This document shows, piece by piece, positions 8,728-18,158 of a stretch of DNA of 50,595 nucleotides (position 1 is its first letter; every line of letters begins with the position of its first letter). The position numbers and the translations under genes are program-made. The stretch covers positions 1-50,595 of the forward strand of contig JAIOPQ010000056.1 in NCBI GenBank assembly GCA_021413825.1, written 5' to 3'. Under the pieces are notes generated by a model. That model saw nothing but the letters and a program-made list of their open reading frames with translations. It did no database searches and was not told the DNA's origin. The stretch comes from Spirochaetia bacterium. GTDB lineage: Bacteria > Spirochaetota > Leptospiria > Leptospirales > Leptonemataceae.

Positions 8728-9660
8728 ATGTTAATGGACTCGATTGTAACGATTGATTGCAACTATGTTGCGCCACACCTTGCCTGTGCGTACTTGATCT
8801 GCGAGGGAGATAGGGCTGCATTTGTAGAAAACAATACCTCGCACGCCATACCCCTGCTTCTGGATGCACTTAAGTCGCGCGGCTATTCACCAGAGCAGGT
8901 TGAGTATGCGATTATAACACATGTGCATCTGGATCATGCTGGCGGGAGCGGTAGCTTGATGAATCTCTGTCCCAACGCAACCTTGCTTGCTCATCCTAAG
9001 GCTGCTCGCCACGTGATCAATCCGACGCGCCTGGTTTCAAGCGCGAAGCAAGTGTATGGTGAGGAGGTTTTCGCAAAGTTATACGGTGAGATTCTTCCTG
9101 TTCCAGAATCACGCGTGCGAAGCATGGAGGACAATGAGGAACTGAAGTTTGGATCGCGCACATTGAAATTTGTTCATACGCGGGGGCATGCAAATCATCA
9201 CTTCTGTGTTCACGATTCTAAATCTAACGGAATATTCACGGGAGACAGTTTTGGAATTGCATATCCTGTTTTACAAAGCAACGGACCGTTTCTGTTTCCT
9301 TCTACAACCCCCACGGAGTTCGATCCAGGAGAAGCACGGCTCACAATTGAAAAAATAAAAAACACGGGTGCATCGCATGCCTACCTGACACACTTCGGTG
9401 CATTCACAGAAATGCAAGTTGGCGAAGAACAGCTTCGTACGGGAATTAACGCATTTGAATCGCTCCTGAACAATCTCGTAGAAAGAGAAGAAAGCGGCGG
9501 GGACCTCGTAGAGTTTGCCGTTTCCGGCGTAACGGAGTATTTCAAAACGAGTGCTCCCTGGCTTGGCGACGTGGATTTCAAATTCCTGGAAATGGATATT
9601 CAACTGAATGCGGCTGGCATTGCGTTTGCCGCAGAACGCATGCGCAAAACCAGGATTTAA
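8728..9660 (+). CDS. MBL-fold metallo-hydrolase
   Basis: A 310-aa metallo-beta-lactamase-fold protein. The dinuclear metal-binding motif HVHLDHAGG lies at about residues 63-71, with further ligands in THLGHANHH-like RGHANHHFCVH (about 151-161), TGDSFG (about 169) and a late His in LTHFGAF. The C-terminal helical part (about 235-310) is longer than the minimal fold. No signal peptide, so it is probably cytoplasmic. An alternative ATG lies two codons downstream. The substrate cannot be told from sequence; the order of motifs fits glyoxalase-II-like or general hydrolase branches. It stands alone, divergent from purS. Confidence 0.85.
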   Translation: MLMDSIVTIDCNYVAPHLACAYLICEGDRAAFVENNTSHAIPLLLDALKSRGYSPEQVEYAIITHVHLDHAGGSGSLMNLCPNATLLAHPKAARHVINPTRLVSSAKQVYGEEVFAKLYGEILPVPESRVRSMEDNEELKFGSRTLKFVHTRGHANHHFCVHDSKSNGIFTGDSFGIAYPVLQSNGPFLFPSTTPTEFDPGEARLTIEKIKNTGASHAYLTHFGAFTEMQVGEEQLRTGINAFESLLNNLVEREESGGDLVEFAVSGVTEYFKTSAPWLGDVDFKFLEMDIQLNAAGIAFAAERMRKTRI

Positions 9661-9709
9661 AATTCTATTTCTTGACCTTTTCAGTCCCCTGGGCGTCTAA
9701 TTGCCGTCT

Positions 9710-11491
9710 ATGAAAAAAAGCCTTCTGCTCTTTGTCCTTCTCATAGCTTGTTCTGGTTTTGTATGGATACTAAGCGCAGAAAATGAACATCCCCTGGATT
9801 CAGTTTATTCTGATGTGGGAAAACCCGCGGCCGTGGCAGATCCCGAAACTGTACTCAGACGCATGAGTTTACAACTGCGCGGAAATATTCCAAAACTGAA
9901 TGAAGTGCAAAGTGTTGTCAGAGATCCGCGTATCATTGATCGCTACGCATCGGAGTTTGTTCAAGATCCTGACTTTGCTCGTTATTGGGGAACCTACTTT
10001 GCTTCCGTATTTCGAGAACAAAGTAAGGGCAAAAAAATTAAATACGCAAGTTTCTTAACTTACATTGCAAATTCACTGTATCAGAACAAACCATACGATG
10101 TCTGGGTACGCGAAATGCTTACAGCGCAAGGCTCGCCGGAGGAGAATCCTGCCGTCGATTTGTATCTAAGAGATGGGGCTGATCCACTTCAAGTGGCCGA
10201 GTATGTGGGCCGGGTCTTTTACGGCGAACGTGTTGCATGCGCACGGTGCCATGATCATCCTTATTTGAAATTCAGCCGTCGTGATTACTATGGTCTTGCC
10301 GCATTTTTTTCACAACAGTTCAACGCAAGTGGATCCTGGAACCCCGCACTGTTTGGGGGTGGAGCTGTGCCCAAAGAGCTGGTAGAAAATCTTCCGGATC
10401 AAAAGCGCAAGGAAATGATTCAGAAATGGAGCGAATGGAATCGCGAAACCTGGAACAAAATGTCAAAAGAAGAACGCGAAGCCTACAAGAAGCAACACGA
10501 ACTCAAATATGCTACGCTCTACTACAATGCAGATCTGGGTCTGCGTTTTCCAAATTCAGACGATGCACCTGGCGGTGATCTGGTGCAGCCAAGGTTTCCG
10601 GATGGAACGGTTCCCAAGCTCAAAGGTGGAGAAGATCGTCGTGTGATTTTTGCCGCATGGCTCACGGATCAAAAGAACAGCAGATTTCGAAAAGTTTTAA
10701 TCAATCGAGTCTGGACCAGGCTCATGGGCTGGAGCTTTTTTGCCCCCTTGGATGACTGGAACGATGACACTAAGATCCAGGGCGAAAAGATTCTAAGCCA
10801 CCTGGATCAGGTCTTTGTTCAAAAGCAGATGCGGATCAAGGATCTAGTTCAATACATAATTTCTTCCAATGCGTACAAGCGTCGTCCACCTGTGGCCGGA
10901 GAAAGGGATCGAGATTCTGCAATTGCATATTTTCAACCGCAGCGTCTTGATCCGGATCAGTTGATGAATTCACTTGTTCGCGGTTCTGGAGCACTTGAAA
11001 TCAAGTCGGGCGATTTGCGGGAGCGATCTCTTACTGGGCCGGGGCCGGGCTCCGGAATTAAGAATCCAGAAGAGAATCAAAAAGAATTCACAACTGCCTT
11101 TGATGTTCCGCGCCCTGCGGATGATCGCACTTTCCTGGCCGTGTTTGGATCGGGCGACCGTATGGACATTGCTGACGATGATGATACAATTACAGTTGAG
11201 CAAGTGCTGACGCTCTTAAATGGCCGAACAACGGGCCGACTCTCCTGGGACTATGGAAAGAAGGGTTCTTTTATTTCTAACGTGTATGATCAGACCAAAG
11301 ATATGAATCAAGTTTACGATTCAATGTTTCAGAGTACACTCGGCAGGCGAGCAAGGGATTTTGAGAAGGCCGGGCTTGCCCGCATCGCCCAGGAAAAGGT
11401 TGGAAAGGAAAAGGGTGAGTTTCGTCCTGAATTGATGCAGGACATTGTATGGAGCATCTTCAATAGCCAGGAGTTTCTCCATGTTAAATAA
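9710..11491 (+). CDS. DUF1549/DUF1553 protein with CxxCH motif (copy 1)
   Basis: A 593-aa exported protein with both domains typical of planctomycete surface/cytochrome-associated proteins: DUF1549 (about 45-250) with the haem-type motif CARCHDHP, and DUF1553 (about 320-590) with FRKVLINRVWTRLMGWSFF and LLNGRTTGRL. The ATG at 9710 gives a leader ending in LLIAC, a plausible lipobox, so it may be a lipoprotein. An upstream TTG would only add three residues. The last 11 bases overlap the start of the DUF1501 gene. The product is closely similar along its length to the protein of the second pair, so the two arose by duplication. Biochemical function is unknown; covalent haem is possible from CxxCH but unproven. 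Confidence 0.85.
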   Translation: MKKSLLLFVLLIACSGFVWILSAENEHPLDSVYSDVGKPAAVADPETVLRRMSLQLRGNIPKLNEVQSVVRDPRIIDRYASEFVQDPDFARYWGTYFASVFREQSKGKKIKYASFLTYIANSLYQNKPYDVWVREMLTAQGSPEENPAVDLYLRDGADPLQVAEYVGRVFYGERVACARCHDHPYLKFSRRDYYGLAAFFSQQFNASGSWNPALFGGGAVPKELVENLPDQKRKEMIQKWSEWNRETWNKMSKEEREAYKKQHELKYATLYYNADLGLRFPNSDDAPGGDLVQPRFPDGTVPKLKGGEDRRVIFAAWLTDQKNSRFRKVLINRVWTRLMGWSFFAPLDDWNDDTKIQGEKILSHLDQVFVQKQMRIKDLVQYIISSNAYKRRPPVAGERDRDSAIAYFQPQRLDPDQLMNSLVRGSGALEIKSGDLRERSLTGPGPGSGIKNPEENQKEFTTAFDVPRPADDRTFLAVFGSGDRMDIADDDDTITVEQVLTLLNGRTTGRLSWDYGKKGSFISNVYDQTKDMNQVYDSMFQSTLGRRARDFEKAGLARIAQEKVGKEKGEFRPELMQDIVWSIFNSQEFLHVK

Positions 11492-12800
11492 TCAAAACCA
11501 ACCAGACCTTACAATGAGCAAATCCGGCGATTCGCGTCGCATCTTTTTGCAGAAGTCCCTTGGGTTTCTTGGAACAATGTTTATTCCTGGAATTACGTTT
11601 GGCGGGGATGATTCATATGACGATATTACCGTTGCTTCTCCCGTAAAATCTGTAATCTTCTTTAACATGGAAGGAGGGATGAGCCATGTCGATACGCTTG
11701 ATCACAAGCCCAATCTTTCCCCGTTCTCTGCGTCACAGAGTTCAGTGAATGGAATTCGCTTTGCTGAAAGTATGCAGAAGACTGCCAGAGAACTCCATCG
11801 CATAGCCCTGATCAGATCCACCTGGTCTGAAGATGGGGATCACAATTTTGCGCAGCGATTGTTGCACACAGGTTACAGATTGCCGCAGGCGCAGGCATTC
11901 CCGGATATTCCATCGCTCGGTGCTGTGATTGCTTTTGCCAAGAAGCCGCGCCAGGCTACGAGTTATTTTCCTTCCCATATTACAATGGGAAGACGTGCTG
12001 GCCTTGCCGGTCGGGGCGGGTTTCTGGGCGTAAAGTACTCAGGATTTCAAATCGGAAATCTTGATAATCCAGTAACTCATCTGAAACCAACTGTGGGTCG
12101 TCTAAATGATGACAGGCTGGGCCGCCGCGGCAAAATACTCGATCTACTAAACGACAGCTTTGAAAAGGATTTCAGTTCAAAAGAAATAGATCTGTGGAAG
12201 CAGATGTTCGGGGCTGCGCGTGAGTTCGCGCATTCTGAAAAGCTCGATGTGTTTGATTTATCAAAAGAAGCCCCGGCCGTTCGTGCTCGATTTGGCGAGT
12301 CATGGATTGGTAAGGCATGTCTCATGGCACGTCGCTTAGCCCAGGCTGAAGTTCCATTCATTGAAATTGGAGTGGGCGGCTGGGATACCCACAAGGACAA
12401 TCAGTCAAAGGTGGCACAGATCTGCAAGGATCTGGATCCGGCACTTGCAGCACTGCTTGGTGAACTTGGAAGTTCCGGTCTGCTAAAGCAAACAATGGTA
12501 ATATTCACCAGTGAATTTGGCCGCACGCCTGATGTGGGTGGACGCGATGGGCGTGATCATTGGCCGCGAGTCTGGTCCACGCTCATTGGCGGGGGGAATA
12601 TCCCTGGTGGAATCGTTGTGGGCGAAAGTGACGCTAAGGGACAGAAACCAGCCAAACGACCGGTGCACGTGCGTGAACTTGTAGCTACGCTGTATAAGGC
12701 TGCGGGAGTGGATCCGGAAGCTCATCCGGTAAATTCACTTGGCCGCCCATTTCCGCTGGTTCCACGCGGGACTGAACCTCTTTCGGAGTTGATATCATGA
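11481..12800 (+). CDS. DUF1501 protein with Tat-like signal (copy 1)
   Basis: A 439-aa DUF1501 protein, distantly related to alkaline-phosphatase/sulfatase-type folds. The N-terminus has a twin-arginine motif (SRRIFLQ) before a hydrophobic stretch, suggesting folded export. Family motifs are GGMSHVDTLDHKPN, RSTWSEDGDHN, GGWDTH, TSEFGRTPDVGGRDGRDHWP and NSLGRP. The start at 11481 overlaps the previous stop by exactly 11 bases; the second pair has the same 11-base overlap, which supports this start. The 3' end overlaps the next gene by ATGA. Such genes nearly always sit behind DUF1549/DUF1553 partners, implying a joint function that is still unassigned. Confidence 0.87.
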   Translation: MLNNQNQPDLTMSKSGDSRRIFLQKSLGFLGTMFIPGITFGGDDSYDDITVASPVKSVIFFNMEGGMSHVDTLDHKPNLSPFSASQSSVNGIRFAESMQKTARELHRIALIRSTWSEDGDHNFAQRLLHTGYRLPQAQAFPDIPSLGAVIAFAKKPRQATSYFPSHITMGRRAGLAGRGGFLGVKYSGFQIGNLDNPVTHLKPTVGRLNDDRLGRRGKILDLLNDSFEKDFSSKEIDLWKQMFGAAREFAHSEKLDVFDLSKEAPAVRARFGESWIGKACLMARRLAQAEVPFIEIGVGGWDTHKDNQSKVAQICKDLDPALAALLGELGSSGLLKQTMVIFTSEFGRTPDVGGRDGRDHWPRVWSTLIGGGNIPGGIVVGESDAKGQKPAKRPVHVRELVATLYKAAGVDPEAHPVNSLGRPFPLVPRGTEPLSELIS

Positions 12801-14647
12801 ATAAAAAAAGACTAATCCTGTCCCTCGTGACACTTCTAATAGCCCTGGGTTCGCTTGCAAGCCTCGTTGGCCGGGAAATTCAAGACGCTCCCAGGCATCC
12901 ACTGGACACGTTATACGATAAGCTTCTAGGTCATCCAGTAAAACAGGCGGATCCAGCAACAGTGTTGCGTCGTATGTCGCTTCAATTGCGCGGAACAATT
13001 CCTGGATATAAAGAAATCATAGCTTATGAGAAAGCGGATCCAGAGGGGCGCGACCTTACGTTCGCTGTGGATTTCCTTAGATCTCCGGATTTTGCAAATT
13101 ACTGGGGAATGTATTTTGACGGTCTCTTTCGAGATCAGACCTCGGGCTGGAAAATTCCTTTTGGCGCATTCTATAAGTATTTAGCAGAATCCCTCCATGA
13201 GAACAAACCGTACGATGTGCTGGTGCGCGAGCTTATGGTTTCAAATGGTTCCCCGGATAAAAATCCTGCAGTATATTTCTATGTGCGCGACGGAGCAGAT
13301 CCACTGCAAACCGCAGAGTACGTTGGTCGTCTATTTTATGCGAAGCGAGTTGGTTGTGCCCGTTGTCACAATCATCCATTTGATGAAGGATTTACGCGTC
13401 GCGATTACTATGCGCTGGGAGCGTTTTTTTCGCAGCAATACATAAAATGGGATTCATGGGATCCAAATCATCTGAATGGTACTGCCGTTCCATGGGAGGT
13501 TCGCGAGAATCTTCCAGATGCAGATCGTAAATCTCTGGAGCAGGCCTGGAATGAATGGAACCAGGAGAATTGGAATAAGTGGAGCGAAGAGCAACGTCAG
13601 GCGTATCGTAAGAAGTACGAAGTTGCGTATGGCACAGTCTTTTATCAGCCAAGGCTCGGATTGCGTTTCCCGCGTACGGACGACGAACCGGGCGGAGACT
13701 TAGTAAAACCAAAATTCCTCGATGGAACTACTCCAAAAATCAAAGACGGCGAAGACCGCCGCGCAATCTTTGCAGCCTGGCTTACGGACAAGAAGAATGA
13801 TCGCTTTCGCAAGGTTCTGATCAATCGAATCTGGACCAGGCTTATGGGCTGGAGCTTTTTTACTCCGCTCGATGACTGGAATTCTTCCACTAAACTGCAG
13901 GGGGAAGCAATTCTGAATCATCTTGATCAAGTGTTCGTAGAGAAACAATTCAGGATCAAGGATCTAATTCTATACATTGTCACCTCTGATGCTTACCAGC
14001 GTCAATCTCCCGAACCGGGAGCACCGGATAAGGATTCAAAGATAGCATATTACCAGGCAGAACGCATGGACGCAGATCAATTGATGAATTCTTTGATTCG
14101 TGCTTCACAGATGCAAACGATTGGAGATATCTGGGAGCAGAGGCGCCTGATTCCGATTGATGATGAAGGCAAACTGCACGACATTGATCTGAAAGGAATT
14201 GGAAAAGTCAAGGTTCCGGCGAGCAGCCAGCGCGATTTCTCCTCTTCCTTTGAGGTCCAGCGTCCGGTTAACTACGATACGTTTCTGTCTATTTTCGGAT
14301 CCGGTCCAAGGCGAGATATCTCAGACGATGACAAAGACCTTTCGATTGAACAGGTCTTGACCCTCATGAATGGTCGCCTGACGGGGCGCATTGTCTGGGA
14401 TTTTGGATCTAACAAGAATTCGTTTATCTATCAGGAATATCAGAAGGCAAAGGATATGGATGCCGTGATGGACCTGATGTATATGTCCACGCTTTCACGG
14501 CACATTCTGCCCGAGGAGAAAGCGGATCTCAAGAAGATGACTCAGAACAAATATGTCACAACCGTTGACGACAACCAGAATATTGCGATCATGAATGATT
14601 TGATCTGGGCAATGCTCAATAGCCAGGAGTTTTTACATGTGCGCTGA
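12797..14647 (+). CDS. DUF1549/DUF1553 protein with CxxCH motif (copy 2)
   Basis: A 616-aa paralogue of the 9710-11491 protein. It shares LRRMSLQLRG, NKPYDVLVRELM, the haem-type motif CARCHNHPFD (closer to the planctomycete CxxCHxHPFD form), FRKVLINRIWTRLMGWSFF and NGRLTGRIVWD. The leader (ILSLVTLLIALGSLASLVG) has no lipobox Cys, unlike copy 1, so the two copies may be anchored differently. It has an extra segment at about 440-470 (QRRLIPIDDEGKLHDIDLKG) where copy 1 has a Gly/Pro-rich piece. It overlaps the preceding gene by 4 bases and the following one by 11. Confidence 0.86.
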   Translation: MNKKRLILSLVTLLIALGSLASLVGREIQDAPRHPLDTLYDKLLGHPVKQADPATVLRRMSLQLRGTIPGYKEIIAYEKADPEGRDLTFAVDFLRSPDFANYWGMYFDGLFRDQTSGWKIPFGAFYKYLAESLHENKPYDVLVRELMVSNGSPDKNPAVYFYVRDGADPLQTAEYVGRLFYAKRVGCARCHNHPFDEGFTRRDYYALGAFFSQQYIKWDSWDPNHLNGTAVPWEVRENLPDADRKSLEQAWNEWNQENWNKWSEEQRQAYRKKYEVAYGTVFYQPRLGLRFPRTDDEPGGDLVKPKFLDGTTPKIKDGEDRRAIFAAWLTDKKNDRFRKVLINRIWTRLMGWSFFTPLDDWNSSTKLQGEAILNHLDQVFVEKQFRIKDLILYIVTSDAYQRQSPEPGAPDKDSKIAYYQAERMDADQLMNSLIRASQMQTIGDIWEQRRLIPIDDEGKLHDIDLKGIGKVKVPASSQRDFSSSFEVQRPVNYDTFLSIFGSGPRRDISDDDKDLSIEQVLTLMNGRLTGRIVWDFGSNKNSFIYQEYQKAKDMDAVMDLMYMSTLSRHILPEEKADLKKMTQNKYVTTVDDNQNIAIMNDLIWAMLNSQEFLHVR

Positions 14648-15929
14648 TTTTAATATAAAGCGTTCTAGTTTTCTGAAAGGTGCCCTTGCAACGCTCGGAG
14701 CATTCACGCCGGCAAGCAAGTTCTTTGCAGAAGAATACGATGAAGATGCATCTTTGCCCTCGCCGGTAAAGTCAGTCATTTTTATCATGATGACTGGTGG
14801 CATGAGTCACGTCGATACGTTTGATCCAAAACCCAATCTCACTCCGTTCGGCCTTGTATCATCGTCGATTCCAGGCGTGCAGGTTACAGAAGCGTTGCGC
14901 AATACTGCACGCGAATTGAATCGCGCAGCTTTGATTCGTTCAACATGGTCGGAGGATGGTGATCACGGTCTGGCCCAGTTTCTGATTCAAACTGCCTACA
15001 GGCAACCGCAAGCCAATGGTTTCCCGGATATTCCTTCCATGGGCGCCGTAATTTCGCATATCAAACGCAAAAAAGGGGACGCCGGGTATTTTCCGGGCCA
15101 TGTGACTATGGGCGAGCGGGGTGGAATGATTGGTGCCGGTGGCTTTCTGGGTGCACGAAACGGTGGGTTTCATATCAGCAATCTGGACAATGCGATCAGT
15201 AACATGAAGCCTTCCTGGGGAAACTTTGGCGCAGAACGACTTGTTAGGCGGGGCCAGATGCTTGATATGCTGAATGATAAATTCAAGGCTCGTTATTCTT
15301 CGTCACAGTATGCACTCTGGCAACAAATGTCAGAGGCTGCACTTGAGTTTGTAAATTCTAGTCGGCTTTCTGTCTTTGATCTAAAGCAGGAACGGCCGGA
15401 TTTGCGCGGCAGGTTTGGCGATAGCTGGTTTGGTAAAGCATGCCTGATGGCAAAGCGACTGGCCCAGGCCGAGGTTCCATTTATCCAGATTACAAAGGGT
15501 GGTTGGGATACCCATGACAATAACAAGGGCAGGGTGACTGAGTACATGAAAGACATCGATCCAGCCCTTGCTGCATTGCTTGGAGAGCTTGGAAGTTCAG
15601 GTTTGTTAAAACAAACGCTCGTTGTCCTCACCAGCGAGTTTGGAAGAACGCCTAACGTTGGGGGACGCGATGGCCGGGATCATTGGCCATCTGTCTGGAC
15701 TACTCTAGTAGCCGGGGGCAAAGTTCCGGGTGGAGCGGTCATAGGAGATAGCGGAGCTAAGGCTGAGAAGCCTGTCCGCGATCCTGTTCACTGGCGCGGG
15801 GCTGCAGCCACGATCTACAAGGCAGCAGGAGTTGATCCGGAAGCGCTGTTAAAAAATAGCATGGGACGACCGTTACGTCTGGTAGCCCAGGGAAACAATG
15901 AGCCAGTTCGCGCACTAGTGGGTGATTGA
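14637..15929 (+). CDS. DUF1501 protein (copy 2)
   Basis: A 430-aa paralogue of the 11481-12800 protein, with GGMSHVDTFDPKPN, RSTWSEDGDHG, KGGWDTHDNN, TSEFGRTPNVGGRDGRDHWP and NSMGRPLRL all conserved. The N-terminal export signal is weaker (KRSSFLKGALATLG), with Lys-Arg in place of twin Arg, so Tat export is less certain than for copy 1. It ends the four-gene tandem unit. No terminator is evident in the 32 bp before the convergent PA14 gene. Confidence 0.87.
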   Translation: MCADFNIKRSSFLKGALATLGAFTPASKFFAEEYDEDASLPSPVKSVIFIMMTGGMSHVDTFDPKPNLTPFGLVSSSIPGVQVTEALRNTARELNRAALIRSTWSEDGDHGLAQFLIQTAYRQPQANGFPDIPSMGAVISHIKRKKGDAGYFPGHVTMGERGGMIGAGGFLGARNGGFHISNLDNAISNMKPSWGNFGAERLVRRGQMLDMLNDKFKARYSSSQYALWQQMSEAALEFVNSSRLSVFDLKQERPDLRGRFGDSWFGKACLMAKRLAQAEVPFIQITKGGWDTHDNNKGRVTEYMKDIDPALAALLGELGSSGLLKQTLVVLTSEFGRTPNVGGRDGRDHWPSVWTTLVAGGKVPGGAVIGDSGAKAEKPVRDPVHWRGAAATIYKAAGVDPEALLKNSMGRPLRLVAQGNNEPVRALVGD

Positions 15930-15961
15930 TGCGGATGGATCTTTCTTGCCCGCCAATTTGA

Positions 15962-17380
15962 TTACTCTCCCTTAAGGATTGCAATTGTTCCTTGTGAAGG
16001 TTCGCATACTGCAATGCCATTTGCGATCCGCACAATTCTGTTGGCGCCACGACCCAGGTCCATGCGTGGATTTGCGCTCCAGGTGCTTCCACTGCGCTTG
16101 AGCAGGCTCAGCTTTCCGGATTGATCGATGGCAAGAATTCCCGCGGAAGCACTTATCACGGCAACAACACGTCCACTTGCAAACGTTTCTGCGGGTGCAA
16201 ACCCATTCCCCCGGCCAGCCCAATAGTACATCTGCCCACTGTCGTCAAATGCGGCAACATCCGTTGCTCCATCGTTATTGAAATCACCGGCAACCAGGGT
16301 GCGCGCAGGATCTGTAGTTTCAAGGCGCGCTTTCTCTTCTAACGCAGGCCCAAGGATCAGGATTGTTTTCTTCCCCGGCAGTGCTACGGCCAGGTCAGAT
16401 CTTCCGTCTTTTCTGAGTAACGCTACCGTTTCTCCTGTAGTTGAACCCGTGTTAAAGACGGCAGTTTGAAGAAGCGAGTTTTGCGTGATTTTGTAAACGC
16501 GAACGTCTCGAGAGGAACTGCTGCTTACAACGATTTCAGGTTTTCCGTCACCATCGACATCCTGGACTATCATGGAACTGGGGTCCATCCCAGTGTTGGA
16601 TGTCATTGACTCAAAGCCGTCTAACGTTTGAAGCAGAACAGTAACATTACCAGGGAATCCCGAATGTAAGACCGCCAGGTCTTGCTTCTTATCGCCATTA
16701 AAATCGCCGGCGGCAAGCCGCAATGGTGGACGTTCCAATTCAAAGAGGGGTGCGCTTTGTGCCAATTGCCCAATTGGGCCAATTACACTTTTAGGTTGCC
16801 CAGGGCCGGACCAGAGTAGACGAGCCTCGGCCGCTCCTCCGGCGTCATAGTGTTCCATTTTGATATCATAGCTACGGCCCGGAGTCAGGTTAATCTTACC
16901 GCTGAATTCAGTGGTGCCCATATCTTGCCAGCGATCAATAATCAAACGACCATCTACCGTCAGGCGAGCTCCATCGTCGGTCTGGGTATAGAATACGTAT
17001 TCTCCGGCACGCTCTACGCGAATCTGTCCTGTCCAGCGAACACTGAACTTGTCTGCTGGGACTCCTGGACCGGGAGCTTCATACCCCCATGAGAAATCGA
17101 TCTGAGAATCCTGTCTGACCAGCTTTGATTCTTCGAATTGTTTGCCAGCAAACAGCTCAGCCCGCAGCGGACCCACAAATCCCTGGTCGCGCGGCGCAAC
17201 AAAATCAATCTTTCCTTCAGAGAACAAGGCGACAGCAAGACCCCGTCTGCCATCGGCTAAATCAAACCGAGCTATGTCAGCCATGGCGCCGCGAACTGCT
17301 GCGCGTTCTTGCGCGCTCAGACTCGCTTTGGACAGGCCTGGAGCCAGAAATACAAGAAAGAGCGCAGCGTATCGATTCAT
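15962..17380 (-). CDS. Secreted PA14 + FG-GAP repeat protein
   Basis: A 472-aa exported protein with a signal peptide (residues 1-20). An N-terminal part with ADIARFDLADGRRGLAVALF is followed by a PA14 domain (about 70-195; RWTGQIRVERAGEYVFYTQTDDGARLTVDG is the hallmark region). Then come FG-GAP/VCBS-type repeats with Ca-binding-like loops: GDFNGDKKQDLAV, DVDGDGKPEIVV and GDFNNDGATDVAA. PA14 domains usually bind carbohydrate, and FG-GAP repeats build beta-propellers. The start overlaps the yceI-like stop by ATGA, so the two are co-transcribed. It is convergent with the DUF1501 cluster, and PA14 domains often accompany DUF1549/DUF1553 proteins in Planctomycetes, which hints at a shared surface role. 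Confidence 0.85.
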   Translation of the reverse strand: MNRYAALFLVFLAPGLSKASLSAQERAAVRGAMADIARFDLADGRRGLAVALFSEGKIDFVAPRDQGFVGPLRAELFAGKQFEESKLVRQDSQIDFSWGYEAPGPGVPADKFSVRWTGQIRVERAGEYVFYTQTDDGARLTVDGRLIIDRWQDMGTTEFSGKINLTPGRSYDIKMEHYDAGGAAEARLLWSGPGQPKSVIGPIGQLAQSAPLFELERPPLRLAAGDFNGDKKQDLAVLHSGFPGNVTVLLQTLDGFESMTSNTGMDPSSMIVQDVDGDGKPEIVVSSSSSRDVRVYKITQNSLLQTAVFNTGSTTGETVALLRKDGRSDLAVALPGKKTILILGPALEEKARLETTDPARTLVAGDFNNDGATDVAAFDDSGQMYYWAGRGNGFAPAETFASGRVVAVISASAGILAIDQSGKLSLLKRSGSTWSANPRMDLGRGANRIVRIANGIAVCEPSQGTIAILKGE

Positions 17381-17976
17381 TTGTTCTTGTTAAGGGTCAA
17401 GCGGAAGGTGATCTCCGCTTCATCATCCATAATCTTGTTCGCAAGATATTCGCCATTCAGGTCATAAAATGTACGATCGACGATGAATTTACCGTTTGCA
17501 ACCAGGCCCGGTCCATTTCTGACAATCGTTGTCGGAACAATAAAATCCTTTTGCTTGTCACGAATGCCCAGGGAGATCGTAACATTATAGAGATCCGGTG
17601 TGCCTGCCGCTTTGATGTCTTTGACGGTTACGGTTGCATTTGGAAATTTTTCGGACCAAAAGAAATCGTCTGCCTTAAGATGATCATCGCGTTTTTTTTC
17701 GCGCGTGAAGACTGAAGCAGTATCAATTAGAAGGTTTCCGCGTAAGGAGGTAATGTCGTCGCCGGTTTGTGTGATGTTGGCAACGTAGAATTGTTTAAAA
17801 ATCCCTTTGACGTTAGTGAGCCGGGCATTTACGAAAAACTGAACCATGCTCTGGGCCGGATCAAGTACGTACGCAGTAGGTGCAACCTGCGTCTGAACGG
17901 GCATGGTCTGTGCAAACGCTGAACATATAAAAAGAGCGCTTACTGCTAGTCCAATTGTGACCGGTTTGAATTTCAT
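17377..17976 (-). CDS. YceI-family periplasmic protein
   Basis: A 199-aa lipocalin-like protein with a cleavable signal peptide (about 1-22, ending SAFA). YceI hallmarks are present: the opening YVLDPAQSMVQFFVNARL, the TDSASVFTREKKRDDHL-like region DTASVFTREKKRDDHLKADD, FPNATVTVKDI, and FYDLNGEYLANKIMDDEAEITF at the end. Family members bind amphiphiles such as polyisoprenoids. It is the first gene of a two-gene minus-strand operon with the PA14/FG-GAP protein. The promoter should lie in 17977-18158, shared with the divergent ligase gene. Confidence 0.9.
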   Translation of the reverse strand: MKFKPVTIGLAVSALFICSAFAQTMPVQTQVAPTAYVLDPAQSMVQFFVNARLTNVKGIFKQFYVANITQTGDDITSLRGNLLIDTASVFTREKKRDDHLKADDFFWSEKFPNATVTVKDIKAAGTPDLYNVTISLGIRDKQKDFIVPTTIVRNGPGLVANGKFIVDRTFYDLNGEYLANKIMDDEAEITFRLTLNKNK

Positions 17977-18158
17977 TTTTGTTCCCCTTCCTGGTTACTC
18001 AAGCATCCGAGATTTCTCGGTAAAGAAATTTACCATACTATTTGGACGTGACTGGAACATTTTAGTTCGAGTTTGATATGGGGTTGACGAAAACCTGACA
18101 AACCCTGTTCTGTACCGGCAATGAGCTCGTATTTTCCCGACCCGTGCAAGAACTGATC

